DNA of 21,764 nt, taken from NCBI GenBank assembly GCA_038203955.1, contig JBBRDK010000058.1:1-21764 (forward strand). Reading direction: 5' to 3'. This DNA is from JALYUA01 sp038203955 (GTDB taxonomy: Bacteria; Acidobacteriota; Thermoanaerobaculia; UBA5066; Gp7-AA6). The position numbers and the translations under genes were made by a program. Position 1 is the first letter of the stretch, and every line of letters starts with the position of its first letter. Below the pieces are notes generated by a model. It saw only the letters and a program-made list of their open reading frames with translations. It searched no databases and was not told where the DNA came from. Positions 13,992 to 20,926 of the stretch are shown piece after piece.

Positions 13992-16900
13992 TCAGACCCC
14001 CGCCCGCGTCTTGTTCGGATACGGCGGCCGGACCGGCGCTGCCGCGGGATGCTTCCTGAGCTCGTCCATCACCACCGAAATCGCTTTCTCGAGCTGCGGG
14101 TCCCGGCCCGCGATCACGTCCGCCGGCGTCTGTTCGACCTCGATGTCCGGCGCGACGCCTTCGTTCTCGACGATCCATCCCTTCTCCGCGTCCCAGATGG
14201 CGAGGTTCGGCGCCGTGATCGTGCCGCCATCCATCAGGACCGGGAATCCCAGGACGCCGACCAGCCCTCCCCAGGTGCGCTGGCCGATCAGGGTCCCGAC
14301 GCCGAACTTCCGCCACATCCAGGGCAGCAGGTCGCCTCCGGAGCCCGCGTTCTCGTCGATGATCATCGCCTTCGGGCCCTGGATGGACGCGCTCGGCGTC
14401 TTCATGTCCGCGCCATACCGCATGGCCCAGTACGCGATGAGCGGCTTCTGGAGCAGATCCACGTAGTAGTCCGCGACGCTGCCGCCTCCGTTGTACCGCT
14501 CATCCAGGATCACCGCGTCCTTGTACGCCTGCGGGAAGAAGTACCGCTTGAAGTAGGTGTGACCGAGGCTGCCGGTATTGGGCACATAGATGTAGGCGAC
14601 GCGCCCTCCCGTCGCCGCGTCCACCTTCCGGATGTTTCCCTCGACCCAGTCCCGGTTGCGCAGCGCGGCTTCGGTCGCGACCGGCACGACCGTGACCGTG
14701 CGCGCTCCCGAGCCGTCCGGCGTGAGGCCCACGGTGATCTCGGTCAGCTTCCCGGAGGTGTTCTCGAAAAAGCTGTAGAGGTTCGCCGGCGGCGCGACGT
14801 TTCGCCCGCCGACCGCCAGCAGGTACTCGCCGGCGCGAACGTTGACGCCGGGCTCCGTCAACGGCGACCGGAGCTCGGGATTCCAGTTCAGCCCGCCGTA
14901 GACCTTTTTGAAGCGGTAGCGCCCGTTCTCGACGGCGTAGTCCGCGCCGAGAAGGCCTCCCGGCACGGCGGTCGGTTCCGCGAAGTGATCGCCGCCTCCG
15001 CCCCGATGGTGTCCGACGGACAGCTCGCTGCACATCCACTGGATGACCCGGTTCAGGTCGTCGCGAACCACGACGTGCGGGAGAAACGCGGCGTACTTTT
15101 CGCGCATCGCCTTCCAGTCGACCCCGTGCATCTTCGGGTCGTAGAAATAGTCGCGGTTGATCCTCCACGCCTCGTGGAAGATCTGCGGCCACTCCGCGCG
15201 CGGGTCAATCCGCGCCTCGAGCGCATCCATCTTGACCTTGCCCTCGGAGACGTCGATCTTCTTCACCGACGACGTGGCGATGGCCCACGTCTCCTTGACG
15301 CGGTAGAGGATCTTTTTGCCGTCGTCCGAGATCTCGTAGCCGTCGGCCTCGGCGAGCAGCGTCTCCGTCTTGCGGTCCTTGAGGTCGAACCGCTGCAGCG
15401 CCTTCTTCCCGTCCACTTCGCGCAGGTAGAAGATCTGGCCGGCGGGCCCCGCCTGGAGATTCGAGATCTCCGCGGGAGGAACGGGCAGGTCGAGGATCCG
15501 ATACTCCAGGCCGTCGCGGTCGATCGTCACCCGTTCGACGGGAGGCGGCGTCCGGGGCTTCTCCTCTCCCGGCTTGTCCGCGGGCAGAGAGGGAGACGCG
15601 GCCGCGGGCTTCTCGTCGTCCGCCGCCACGCCCTTCTTGTTGTCGTCCTTCCCCTTCTCCCGCTCCTTCTCCCGCTTCGCCTCGGGCGTCAGCTTCTCTT
15701 CGTCGCTTTCCTTGACGAGCGGCGACGGAAGGTCCTTGCGGAGCACCGCCATGTAGATCGACCGCGTCACGCGGACGTCCTCGTTTTCGAGCGAAAACCA
15801 GTTACGCGCCGGGCCCGCGTTCGTCGACGCCAGCAGATAGAGATACTTTCCGCTGCGGTCGAACACGGGCTCGGAAACGTCGGAAAGGCCGTCCGTGACG
15901 GCGAACGCCTTGTCCTGTTCGAGCGAATACGCGTACACGGTCTGGATGTAGGTTCGATTGGCGAGCGTGTACACGATCCAGCGGGAATCCGGCGACCACG
16001 CGGGCCACACGGTCTTGACGGGGCCGTAGAGATATTCGGATCCGACCTTCTTGACCGCGCGCGTCGAAAGATCGATCCAGAAGACGCTCCAGGAGTTATC
16101 CGTGAAGGCGACCTTGCGGCTGTCCGGCGACCAGACGGGGCGGTCGTAGAAGCCCGCGCCGGGCAACTTGAACCGGGCGACGTCTCCCTTCCCGTCCTGG
16201 CTTTTCACGCAGAGCTCGTACTCCCCGGACTCGTCGGAGAAGTACGCGATCCTGCGGGCGTCCGGCGACCAGACCGGAGAGCGTTCGTGCGCGCCGGGGG
16301 TGTTCGTCAGGTTCCGGACGTCCCCCTTGTCCGCGGGAACGGAGAGGATCTCGCCGCGAAACTCGACGGCGAGCCGCGCCCCCGAGGGCGAAAGAGAGGT
16401 CGATCGGACGTACTTCGCTCCCTTGACGAAGCGAGGCCGGGTCTCCTGCAGGTCCGACGCGGCGCCGATGGCCACGCGCATGGAGGCCCGAGCCTTCGGG
16501 TCGTACACGTGAACGTAGCCTGCCTGCTCGTAGACGACCGCGCCGCCTCCCGCGGAGGCGTTCAGCACGGGGAAGTCCGAATGCGTCGTCAGACGGGTGA
16601 CGGCTTTCGAGCGGGAGTCCCAGGAATAGAGGTTGAACTCGCCGTCCCGATCCGAGAGGAAATAGACGGTGTCTCCGAGCCACATCGGCGCGGCGTCGTT
16701 GGATCGCCCCGCGGGCTGCGGGACCTTCTCGATCGCATGGGTCGCCACGTCGTAGACCCAGACGCGAGAGACCCGGCCGCCGCGGTACCGCTTCCACTGC
16801 CCGTAGGCGGCTCCCAGGGGGTTGTAGGCGATCCGCCGGCCGTCCGGCGAATACGAGGCCCGGTCGGCGTTGGGGATCGGAAGTGCCGTATCGTTGCCGC

Positions 16901-17372
16901 CGGCCACCGGGACCGTGAACAGCTGCCGGTAGCGCGTCGTGTGCACCGCGCGCGGAGACGTGAAGAGGACCGCCGTGCCGTCCGCCGTGAATCCCTGAAC
17001 GATGTCGGCGGCCGGATGCCAGGTGAGCCGCCGCGGCACGCCCCCCTCCACGGAGACGATGTAGACGTCGGTGTTCCCCTCGTATTGCGCCGAGAACGCG
17101 ATCGACTGGCCGTCCGGAGAAAACGCGGGACTGGACTCCGCGCCGACGTCAGAAGTCAGCCGCCTCACGTTCTTGCCGTCGCGCCCGCTGACCCAGAGAT
17201 CTCCCGCATAGATGAACGCGATCCGGCCGGCGCTGATTGCGGGCTCCGAGAGAAGGCGCGTGTCGTGGATGTCGACCGCCGAAACGGCGGCGGAGGGGGC
17301 AGCGTCCACCCGGAGCGTCGAGATCCCGCTCGCGGCCAGAAGCATGACGCAGAACACGACTCGTGATCGCAT
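13992..17372 (-). CDS. Tricorn-like S41 serine protease, exported
   Basis: A 1126-aa tricorn-protease homologue with a signal peptide (residues 1 to about 25, from the ATG at 17372, with GAGGG 8 nt upstream; a GTG/ATG frame opens 42 nt earlier but lacks this signal). Residues about 40-550 hold beta-propeller repeats of the PD40/WD40-like type (repeated WSPDxRxIAY or FSPDGxxIAF). A Lys/Glu/Pro-rich disordered linker covers about 557-610. The tricorn core domain contains SVGHHRGG, where His788 is the likely catalytic base. A PDZ domain (about 830-910) is followed by the S41 domain, with the nucleophile Ser1011 in ENAGSGGD and a later acid in VENEGVAPD. Archaeal tricorn cuts oligopeptides left by the proteasome; an exported bacterial version would act on periplasmic or secreted peptides. 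It is the first gene of a block with DUF1572 and PlsC. Confidence 0.93.
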   Translation of the reverse strand: MRSRVVFCVMLLAASGISTLRVDAAPSAAVSAVDIHDTRLLSEPAISAGRIAFIYAGDLWVSGRDGKNVRRLTSDVGAESSPAFSPDGQSIAFSAQYEGNTDVYIVSVEGGVPRRLTWHPAADIVQGFTADGTAVLFTSPRAVHTTRYRQLFTVPVAGGNDTALPIPNADRASYSPDGRRIAYNPLGAAYGQWKRYRGGRVSRVWVYDVATHAIEKVPQPAGRSNDAAPMWLGDTVYFLSDRDGEFNLYSWDSRSKAVTRLTTHSDFPVLNASAGGGAVVYEQAGYVHVYDPKARASMRVAIGAASDLQETRPRFVKGAKYVRSTSLSPSGARLAVEFRGEILSVPADKGDVRNLTNTPGAHERSPVWSPDARRIAYFSDESGEYELCVKSQDGKGDVARFKLPGAGFYDRPVWSPDSRKVAFTDNSWSVFWIDLSTRAVKKVGSEYLYGPVKTVWPAWSPDSRWIVYTLANRTYIQTVYAYSLEQDKAFAVTDGLSDVSEPVFDRSGKYLYLLASTNAGPARNWFSLENEDVRVTRSIYMAVLRKDLPSPLVKESDEEKLTPEAKREKEREKGKDDNKKGVAADDEKPAAASPSLPADKPGEEKPRTPPPVERVTIDRDGLEYRILDLPVPPAEISNLQAGPAGQIFYLREVDGKKALQRFDLKDRKTETLLAEADGYEISDDGKKILYRVKETWAIATSSVKKIDVSEGKVKMDALEARIDPRAEWPQIFHEAWRINRDYFYDPKMHGVDWKAMREKYAAFLPHVVVRDDLNRVIQWMCSELSVGHHRGGGGDHFAEPTAVPGGLLGADYAVENGRYRFKKVYGGLNWNPELRSPLTEPGVNVRAGEYLLAVGGRNVAPPANLYSFFENTSGKLTEITVGLTPDGSGARTVTVVPVATEAALRNRDWVEGNIRKVDAATGGRVAYIYVPNTGSLGHTYFKRYFFPQAYKDAVILDERYNGGGSVADYYVDLLQKPLIAYWAMRYGADMKTPSASIQGPKAMIIDENAGSGGDLLPWMWRKFGVGTLIGQRTWGGLVGVLGFPVLMDGGTITAPNLAIWDAEKGWIVENEGVAPDIEVEQTPADVIAGRDPQLEKAISVVMDELRKHPAAAPVRPPYPNKTRAGV

Positions 17373-17417
17373 GGGTAGGTCCCTCTTTTCCTTTCGCGCC
17401 GCGAACGCGCGCAACCG

Positions 17418-17444
17418 GCCAACTCTCGTTTGGCGGGAATTATA
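17418..17444 (-). promoter_or_regulatory. Promoter and dyad upstream of the tricorn-like gene
   Basis: Read leftward, a perfect TATAAT lies at 17444-17439, about 60 nt before the transcription-to-start distance of a normal leader; the -35 region is poor. Immediately downstream, GCCAA (17418-17422) and TTGGC (17430-17434) form an inverted repeat with a 7-bp gap that would overlap the transcription start. It could be an operator. Confidence 0.5.
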
Positions 17445-17470
17445 CGAAGGGAACCGCGGGGCGAGTCTGA

Positions 17471-17498
17471 CTGAGAGCTGACAGCTGAAAGCTGACAG
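17471..17498. repeat. Heptamer array CTGAxAG x4 touching the DinB stop codon
   Basis: Four consecutive 7-bp units CTGAxAG on the plus strand (the second and fourth identical). The array ends exactly at the base before the DinB stop codon (17501-17499), so it is the first sequence after the stop on the transcript. Confidence 0.9.
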
Positions 17499-18017
17499 CT
17501 ACTCGACGCTCCTCGCTCGGACCTGCTCGGAGGTCAGCCCGTAGATGGGCGGCGTCGGGATGTCCAGCATGGAAAGATAAAGGTAGATCTGGCCGCGGTG
17601 GTGAATCTCGTGCTCGACCATGGAACGCAGCCACTTTCGCGTCGAGATGGGCGTTCCGGCCGGCGTCACGCTCTTCGCCGCGAAATCCGCGTCGTCGAGT
17701 TTCCGGAAGATCGCCACGGACTCGGTATGCGTCCGGTCGAAGAACGCGCGCACGGATTCGAGACCGTCGGCGAGATCCCTGCCGTGGCCCGGGTAGCGGC
17801 TCGGCTTGCCCTGCACGTTCTCGGCGTACATGAACCGCTCGATCGCCGCGATGTGGCGGACGAGGTCGCCCAGAGTGAATTTCCCTTCCCGCCAGGTCCA
17901 CTCGAGCCGGTCGGCGGGGATGCAGTCCACGACACGCGAGGTCCGTCCCCGGACTTTCTCGTAGTGGTCGAGAAAGGCCGCCGCTTCCGCGCTGGCGGCC
18001 GCATCCGGAGCGCTCAC
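17499..18017 (-). CDS. DinB family protein
   Basis: A 172-aa DinB-like four-helix-bundle protein. The metal triad is visible as His55 (LGDLVRHIAAIERF), and His136 and His140 (EHEIHHRGQIYLYL). The superfamily includes metal-dependent thiol transferases, but many members, including this one, have no known substrate. The frame is open to 18077, but the GTG at 18017 overlaps the TGA of the aminotransferase gene (GTGA) and removes an Arg-rich leader that is out of character, so it is chosen as the start. It is very likely translated by coupling with the upstream ilvE-like gene. The stop codon is followed directly by a heptamer array. Confidence 0.88.
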   Translation of the reverse strand: MSAPDAAASAEAAAFLDHYEKVRGRTSRVVDCIPADRLEWTWREGKFTLGDLVRHIAAIERFMYAENVQGKPSRYPGHGRDLADGLESVRAFFDRTHTESVAIFRKLDDADFAAKSVTPAGTPISTRKWLRSMVEHEIHHRGQIYLYLSMLDIPTPPIYGLTSEQVRARSVE

Positions 18018-18991
18018 CGGGCGAGCGCCGGAGCCGGCGCGCCGGCGGCCGCGCTCGCGTACACGGGCCAGCACCACCGGCGATAACGCGGGACCTGGGC
18101 GCGGACGACCTCGGCATTCAACTTCCGAAGGCTCGAGGTGACCGGACCCATTCGCCCCGACCCGACGGGACGGTGGTCGATGCGCGTCACCGAGACGATC
18201 TGGACGCCCGTCCCCGCGAGGAACACCTCGTCCGCGAGCGAGAGCTCGGTGCGGTCGATCGAACGTTCGATGGCGGGAATGGCGAGCTCTTCGCGAAGCA
18301 TGTCCAGGATCGATCGGCGGGTGATTCCTTCGAGGATGTTGTCGGTGACCGGGGGAGTCGCCACCGCCCCGTTTCGGACGATGAACAGGTTCGCCGCGGA
18401 GGCCTCCGACACGTGACCGTTCTGGTCGAGGAAGATCGCGTCATCGAACCCGCCCCGCTGGGCGTCCGTCTTGGCGAGAGCGGTGTTGACGTAGGCCCCC
18501 GACACTTTTCCGCGCGCGGGGATCATGTTGTCGTCGATGCGGCGCCAGGCCGAGATCTTGACGTGCGCGCCTCCGTCGTTCTCGATGTACTTGCCGAACG
18601 GGATCGCGACGATCGAGACCGCCGACCGCATCCCTTCGAGCCCGAGCGCGCCAATCCGCTCCTCCGCCGCGAACGCGAGCGGCCGGATGTAACAGTCCGC
18701 CCGGAGGCCCTCCTGCCGCAGGAGGCTTCCGAGGGCGGCCACGAGATCGTCGACCGAGTACGGGAGCTCTAAGGAGAGAAGGCGCGCCGACTCGAGAAAG
18801 CGCTGAAAGTGGTCATGAGGACGGAAGACGAAGAGCTCTTCCTCCGCCTCGTTCCAGAACCCGCGCAAACCTCCGAAACAGCCGGTGCCGTATTGCAGAC
18901 CGTGGGTCATCACGCCGACGCGCGCCTCGCGGTAGGGAACGATCCGGCCGTCAAAGAAGGCGTACTCCGGCAGGGGCGTCGGGGTCGTCAT
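18014..18991 (-). CDS. ilvE: Branched-chain amino acid aminotransferase (class IV PLP)
   Basis: A 325-aa fold-type IV aminotransferase. IlvE converts between Leu, Ile or Val and their 2-oxo acids with glutamate as the partner. Visible marks: MTHGLQYGTGCFGGLRGF (28-45), the PLP lysine Lys162 in ARGKVSGAYVNTALAK, the cofactor-binding Glu196 in VSEASAANLF, GITRRSI (222-228) and FLAGTGVQIV near 255-265. The length is slightly above the usual 300 because of an Ala/Pro-rich tail. GGAGG lies about 10 nt before the ATG at 18991. The gene overlaps the DinB gene and is divergent from a MocR/GabR-type regulator, which probably controls it. Related class IV enzymes (D-amino acid aminotransferase, aminodeoxychorismate lyase) are less likely given the motif set. 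Confidence 0.9.
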   Translation of the reverse strand: MTTPTPLPEYAFFDGRIVPYREARVGVMTHGLQYGTGCFGGLRGFWNEAEEELFVFRPHDHFQRFLESARLLSLELPYSVDDLVAALGSLLRQEGLRADCYIRPLAFAAEERIGALGLEGMRSAVSIVAIPFGKYIENDGGAHVKISAWRRIDDNMIPARGKVSGAYVNTALAKTDAQRGGFDDAIFLDQNGHVSEASAANLFIVRNGAVATPPVTDNILEGITRRSILDMLREELAIPAIERSIDRTELSLADEVFLAGTGVQIVSVTRIDHRPVGSGRMGPVTSSLRKLNAEVVRAQVPRYRRWCWPVYASAAAGAPAPALAR

Positions 18992-19015
18992 GACCGATCT
19001 TCCTCCATGATTTTT

Positions 19016-19083
19016 AACGGTCCACTCTCAATACCACTTTGACACCGTTCTCAGTCCGGTTTACTCTTGCGCCGAATTGGTAT
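19016..19083. promoter_or_regulatory. Candidate MocR operator region between ilvE and the regulator
   Basis: Two nested inverted repeats lie in the divergent spacer: AACGGT (19016-19021) with ACCGTT (19044-19049), and ATACCA (19031-19036) with TGGTAT (19078-19083). ATACCA is the half-site known for the Bacillus GabR operator, where it occurs as widely spaced repeats. Here the second copy is inverted and overlaps the regulator's start codon. Binding would cover the regulator's promoter and could act on ilvE as well. Confidence 0.45.
19039..19067 (+). promoter_or_regulatory. Promoter of the MocR-type regulator
   Basis: A perfect -35 TTGACA (19039-19044), a 17-bp spacer, and TACTCT (19062-19067), which keeps the most important TA and final T of the -10 consensus. 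The expected transcription start, near 19074, leaves a leader of about 8 nt before the ATG at 19082. Confidence 0.55.
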
Positions 19084-20620
19084 GAATACAAGATCCACTT
19101 TCCCGCCGGAGTGGACTGGTCGAACGGGATCGGTCGAACCCGACGCGCTCGCCGTCCTGCTCGGCGGCTGGGCCTCCGGCCCGGGCACGCTGGCGGTCCG
19201 GCTCTCCGCGGCGCTCTCCCGGCTGCTGGACCGCGAAGAGATCGCGCCCGGCGCCCGACTCCCCTCCGAACGCGCCCTCGCCTCCGTGCTCGCCGTCAGC
19301 CGCACGACGGTCGTGGCCTCGTACGAGAATCTCCGGCAGGAAGGCCGGGCCGAGAGCCGGCAGGGCAGCGGCACCCGCGTGCTCCCGCGAGCGGGAGATT
19401 CGCGAGGGCCGGGCGATCGGAGCGACGGCACCCGGACGGACGAACCCGGCCGGGGAATGCTCAATCCGGTCCTGCGGGCCCTCACCGACGAGCATGCCGC
19501 GGGCTCGGTCTCCTTCGTCGCGGCGCATCTTCCCGGAGCCGCGGAGTTCCTGATCGACGCCTTCGCGAAGAGCCGCCGGCAGCTCACGGCGCTGTCGAGC
19601 CATCACGGCTACATGCCGCTCGGCCTGCCCGCTCTGCGCGCGGCGCTCGCGCGCACGCTGTCGGAGCGGGGACTCCCGACGCGCGAGGACGAGATCCTCG
19701 TCACCAACGGCGCGCAGCAGGCGATCGCGCTCGTTACCTCTCTGCTGCTCTCACCGGGCGACGAGGTCATCCTCGAGGATCCGACCTACCCGGGAGCGAT
19801 CGATCTCTTCGCGTCGTCCCGGTTGCGCATGACTGCGGTGCCGCCGGCCGGCGAGCCCGGAGCGGTGGAGCGCATCGCGGCGGCGCTGCGGCGGCCTCGC
19901 GCCAGGCTGCTGTACCTCCAGCCGACCTTCCACAATCCCACCGGCGCGGTTCTGCCCGAGCGCCAGAGACGGGAGATCGCGCGGCTCGCCGAGCAGAGCG
20001 GTATCGCGATCCTCGAGGACCACACCCTGGCGGACCTCTCTCTCGGCGCCCCGCCGCCGCCGCCGATCGTCGCGTTCGCGCGGCGCGGAACCGTGCTGAC
20101 CGTCGCGTCGCTCTCGAAGCTGTACTGGGGCGGTCTGCGCATCGGCTGGGTGAGAGCGCCCGAGGCGATCCTGCACCGGCTCGGGCGGCGCAAGGCGATG
20201 GAGGATCTCGGCAGCTCGCTTCCCGGACAGATGATGGCGGTGCAGTTGCTCGAGAAGACTGCCGCCGTCGGAGAGCTGCGCCGGCGGCAGGTCGAAGAGC
20301 GCCTGGACGCCCTCGTGAAAGGTCTGACGCGAAAGCTCCCCGAATGGTCCTGGAAACGGCCCGCCGGCGGGCTGACGGTCTGGGTGAAGCTTCCGCGGGG
20401 ACAGGGAGCGGAATTCGCGCAGGTGGCCTCGCGGCACGGCGTCTCCGTGCTTCCGGGCCCGGTCTGCTCGCCCACCAATTCCTTCGCGGACCACCTGCGC
20501 CTCGCGTTCGTGCCCGAGCCCGACGAGATCAAGGAGGGCATCGATCGCCTCGCCCGCGCGTGGGACAAGTACGCCGCCGGACGAGAGGCCACCCGCGGAC
20601 GCGTCCGGGTGATCGTGTAG
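19082..20620 (+). CDS. MocR/GabR-type transcriptional regulator (GntR HTH fused to a PLP aminotransferase-like domain)
   Basis: A 512-aa MocR-subfamily regulator. The winged helix covers about residues 35-100 (LPSERALASVLAVSRTTVV, then SYENLRQEG and RQGSGTRV). A linker rich in Gly, Asp and Arg (about 101-125) joins it to a fold-type I aminotransferase-like domain with GYMPLGLPALRAAL, EDPTYPG, QPTFHNPTGAVLP, and the PLP lysine Lys346 in SLSKLYWGGLRIGWV. Members sense PLP, amino acids or GABA and activate or repress a neighbouring gene, usually divergent. The divergent ilvE-like gene is the obvious target. The ATG at 19082 is preferred over a TTG at 19067 because the TTG lies within the candidate -10 box. 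The leader is very short and no Shine-Dalgarno sequence is seen. Downstream are two 58-bp repeats. Confidence 0.92.
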   Translation: MNTRSTFPPEWTGRTGSVEPDALAVLLGGWASGPGTLAVRLSAALSRLLDREEIAPGARLPSERALASVLAVSRTTVVASYENLRQEGRAESRQGSGTRVLPRAGDSRGPGDRSDGTRTDEPGRGMLNPVLRALTDEHAAGSVSFVAAHLPGAAEFLIDAFAKSRRQLTALSSHHGYMPLGLPALRAALARTLSERGLPTREDEILVTNGAQQAIALVTSLLLSPGDEVILEDPTYPGAIDLFASSRLRMTAVPPAGEPGAVERIAAALRRPRARLLYLQPTFHNPTGAVLPERQRREIARLAEQSGIAILEDHTLADLSLGAPPPPPIVAFARRGTVLTVASLSKLYWGGLRIGWVRAPEAILHRLGRRKAMEDLGSSLPGQMMAVQLLEKTAAVGELRRRQVEERLDALVKGLTRKLPEWSWKRPAGGLTVWVKLPRGQGAEFAQVASRHGVSVLPGPVCSPTNSFADHLRLAFVPEPDEIKEGIDRLARAWDKYAAGREATRGRVRVIV

Positions 20621-20631
20621 GGACGGGAAAC

Positions 20632-20689
20632 GGGAGCCGAGCGACCAACGGGAGTGAGACGGCCGCGGTACTCCGCGGTCAACTAGATC
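20632..20689 (+). repeat. 58-bp repeat, copy C1
   Basis: A full unit with A at position 16 and G at position 55, shared with C2. It has one private change (GAGTGAG instead of GAGCGAG). It begins 12 bp after the MocR stop codon. Confidence 0.95.
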
Positions 20690-20748
20690 GGGAGCCGAGC
20701 GACCAACGGGAGCGAGACGGCCGCGGTACTCCGCGGTCAACTAGAATC
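20690..20748 (+). repeat. 58-bp repeat, copy C2
   Basis: Head-to-tail with C1, with one extra A near the end (CTAGAATC), which turns its last bases into the first unit of the following GAATCGG heptamer array. Confidence 0.95.
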
Positions 20749-20785
20749 GGGAATCGGGAATCGGGAATCGGGAATCGGGAATCGG
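20744..20785. repeat. Heptamer array GAATCGG x6
   Basis: Six exact consecutive 7-bp units on the plus strand, grown directly out of the end of 58-bp copy C2. It is the longest and purest heptamer array here. The rest of the spacer, up to the ArsR promoter, shows nothing else except two GCCTCCC units at 20877-20890. Confidence 0.97.
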
Positions 20786-20876
20786 AGGGGATAACCCGTT
20801 TCTCACCGCAGGTTTCTGACTTTTCGAAATTTCTTCGGGCCTCTTGACTCGCCCTTCGCCCTTGGGCTTCATCGCC

Positions 20877-20890
20877 GCCTCCCGCCTCCC
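20877..20890. repeat. Two GCCTCCC heptamers upstream of the ArsR promoter
   Basis: Two exact 7-bp units on the plus strand, the same unit as in the array at 8627-8654. They end 11 bp before the ArsR operator-like palindrome. Confidence 0.7.
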
Positions 20891-20901
20891 CCTTTCGTTA
20901 C

Positions 20902-20919
20902 TTTAGTCTGTGCTAAACT
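20902..20919 (+). promoter_or_regulatory. ArsR operator-like palindrome overlapping a -10 box
   Basis: TTTAG (20902-20906) and CTAAA (20913-20917) form an inverted repeat with a 6-bp gap. TAAACT (20914-20919) is a plausible -10 box inside it, so a bound repressor would block transcription. Palindromes of this size are typical ArsR autoregulatory sites. The expected transcription start coincides with the GTG at 20927. Confidence 0.6.
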
Positions 20920-20926
20920 ATTGCCC

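Noticed and set aside
13990..14316. An N-terminal extension of the DUF1572 gene
   Set aside because: It lies inside the protease gene in another frame, and the family's conserved region begins just after the GTG at 13989.
13983..17366. A 1127-codon open frame on the plus strand, antisense to the tricorn-like gene
   Set aside because: It mirrors the protease gene in GC-rich DNA. Its product is Arg/Asp/Val-rich with no recognisable domain, whereas the minus-strand product has propeller, PDZ and S41 motifs.
20632..20785. Replication origin iterons
   Set aside because: The repeats occur at three unrelated intergenic loci. There is no dnaA, rep or par gene and no AT-rich unwinding region nearby.
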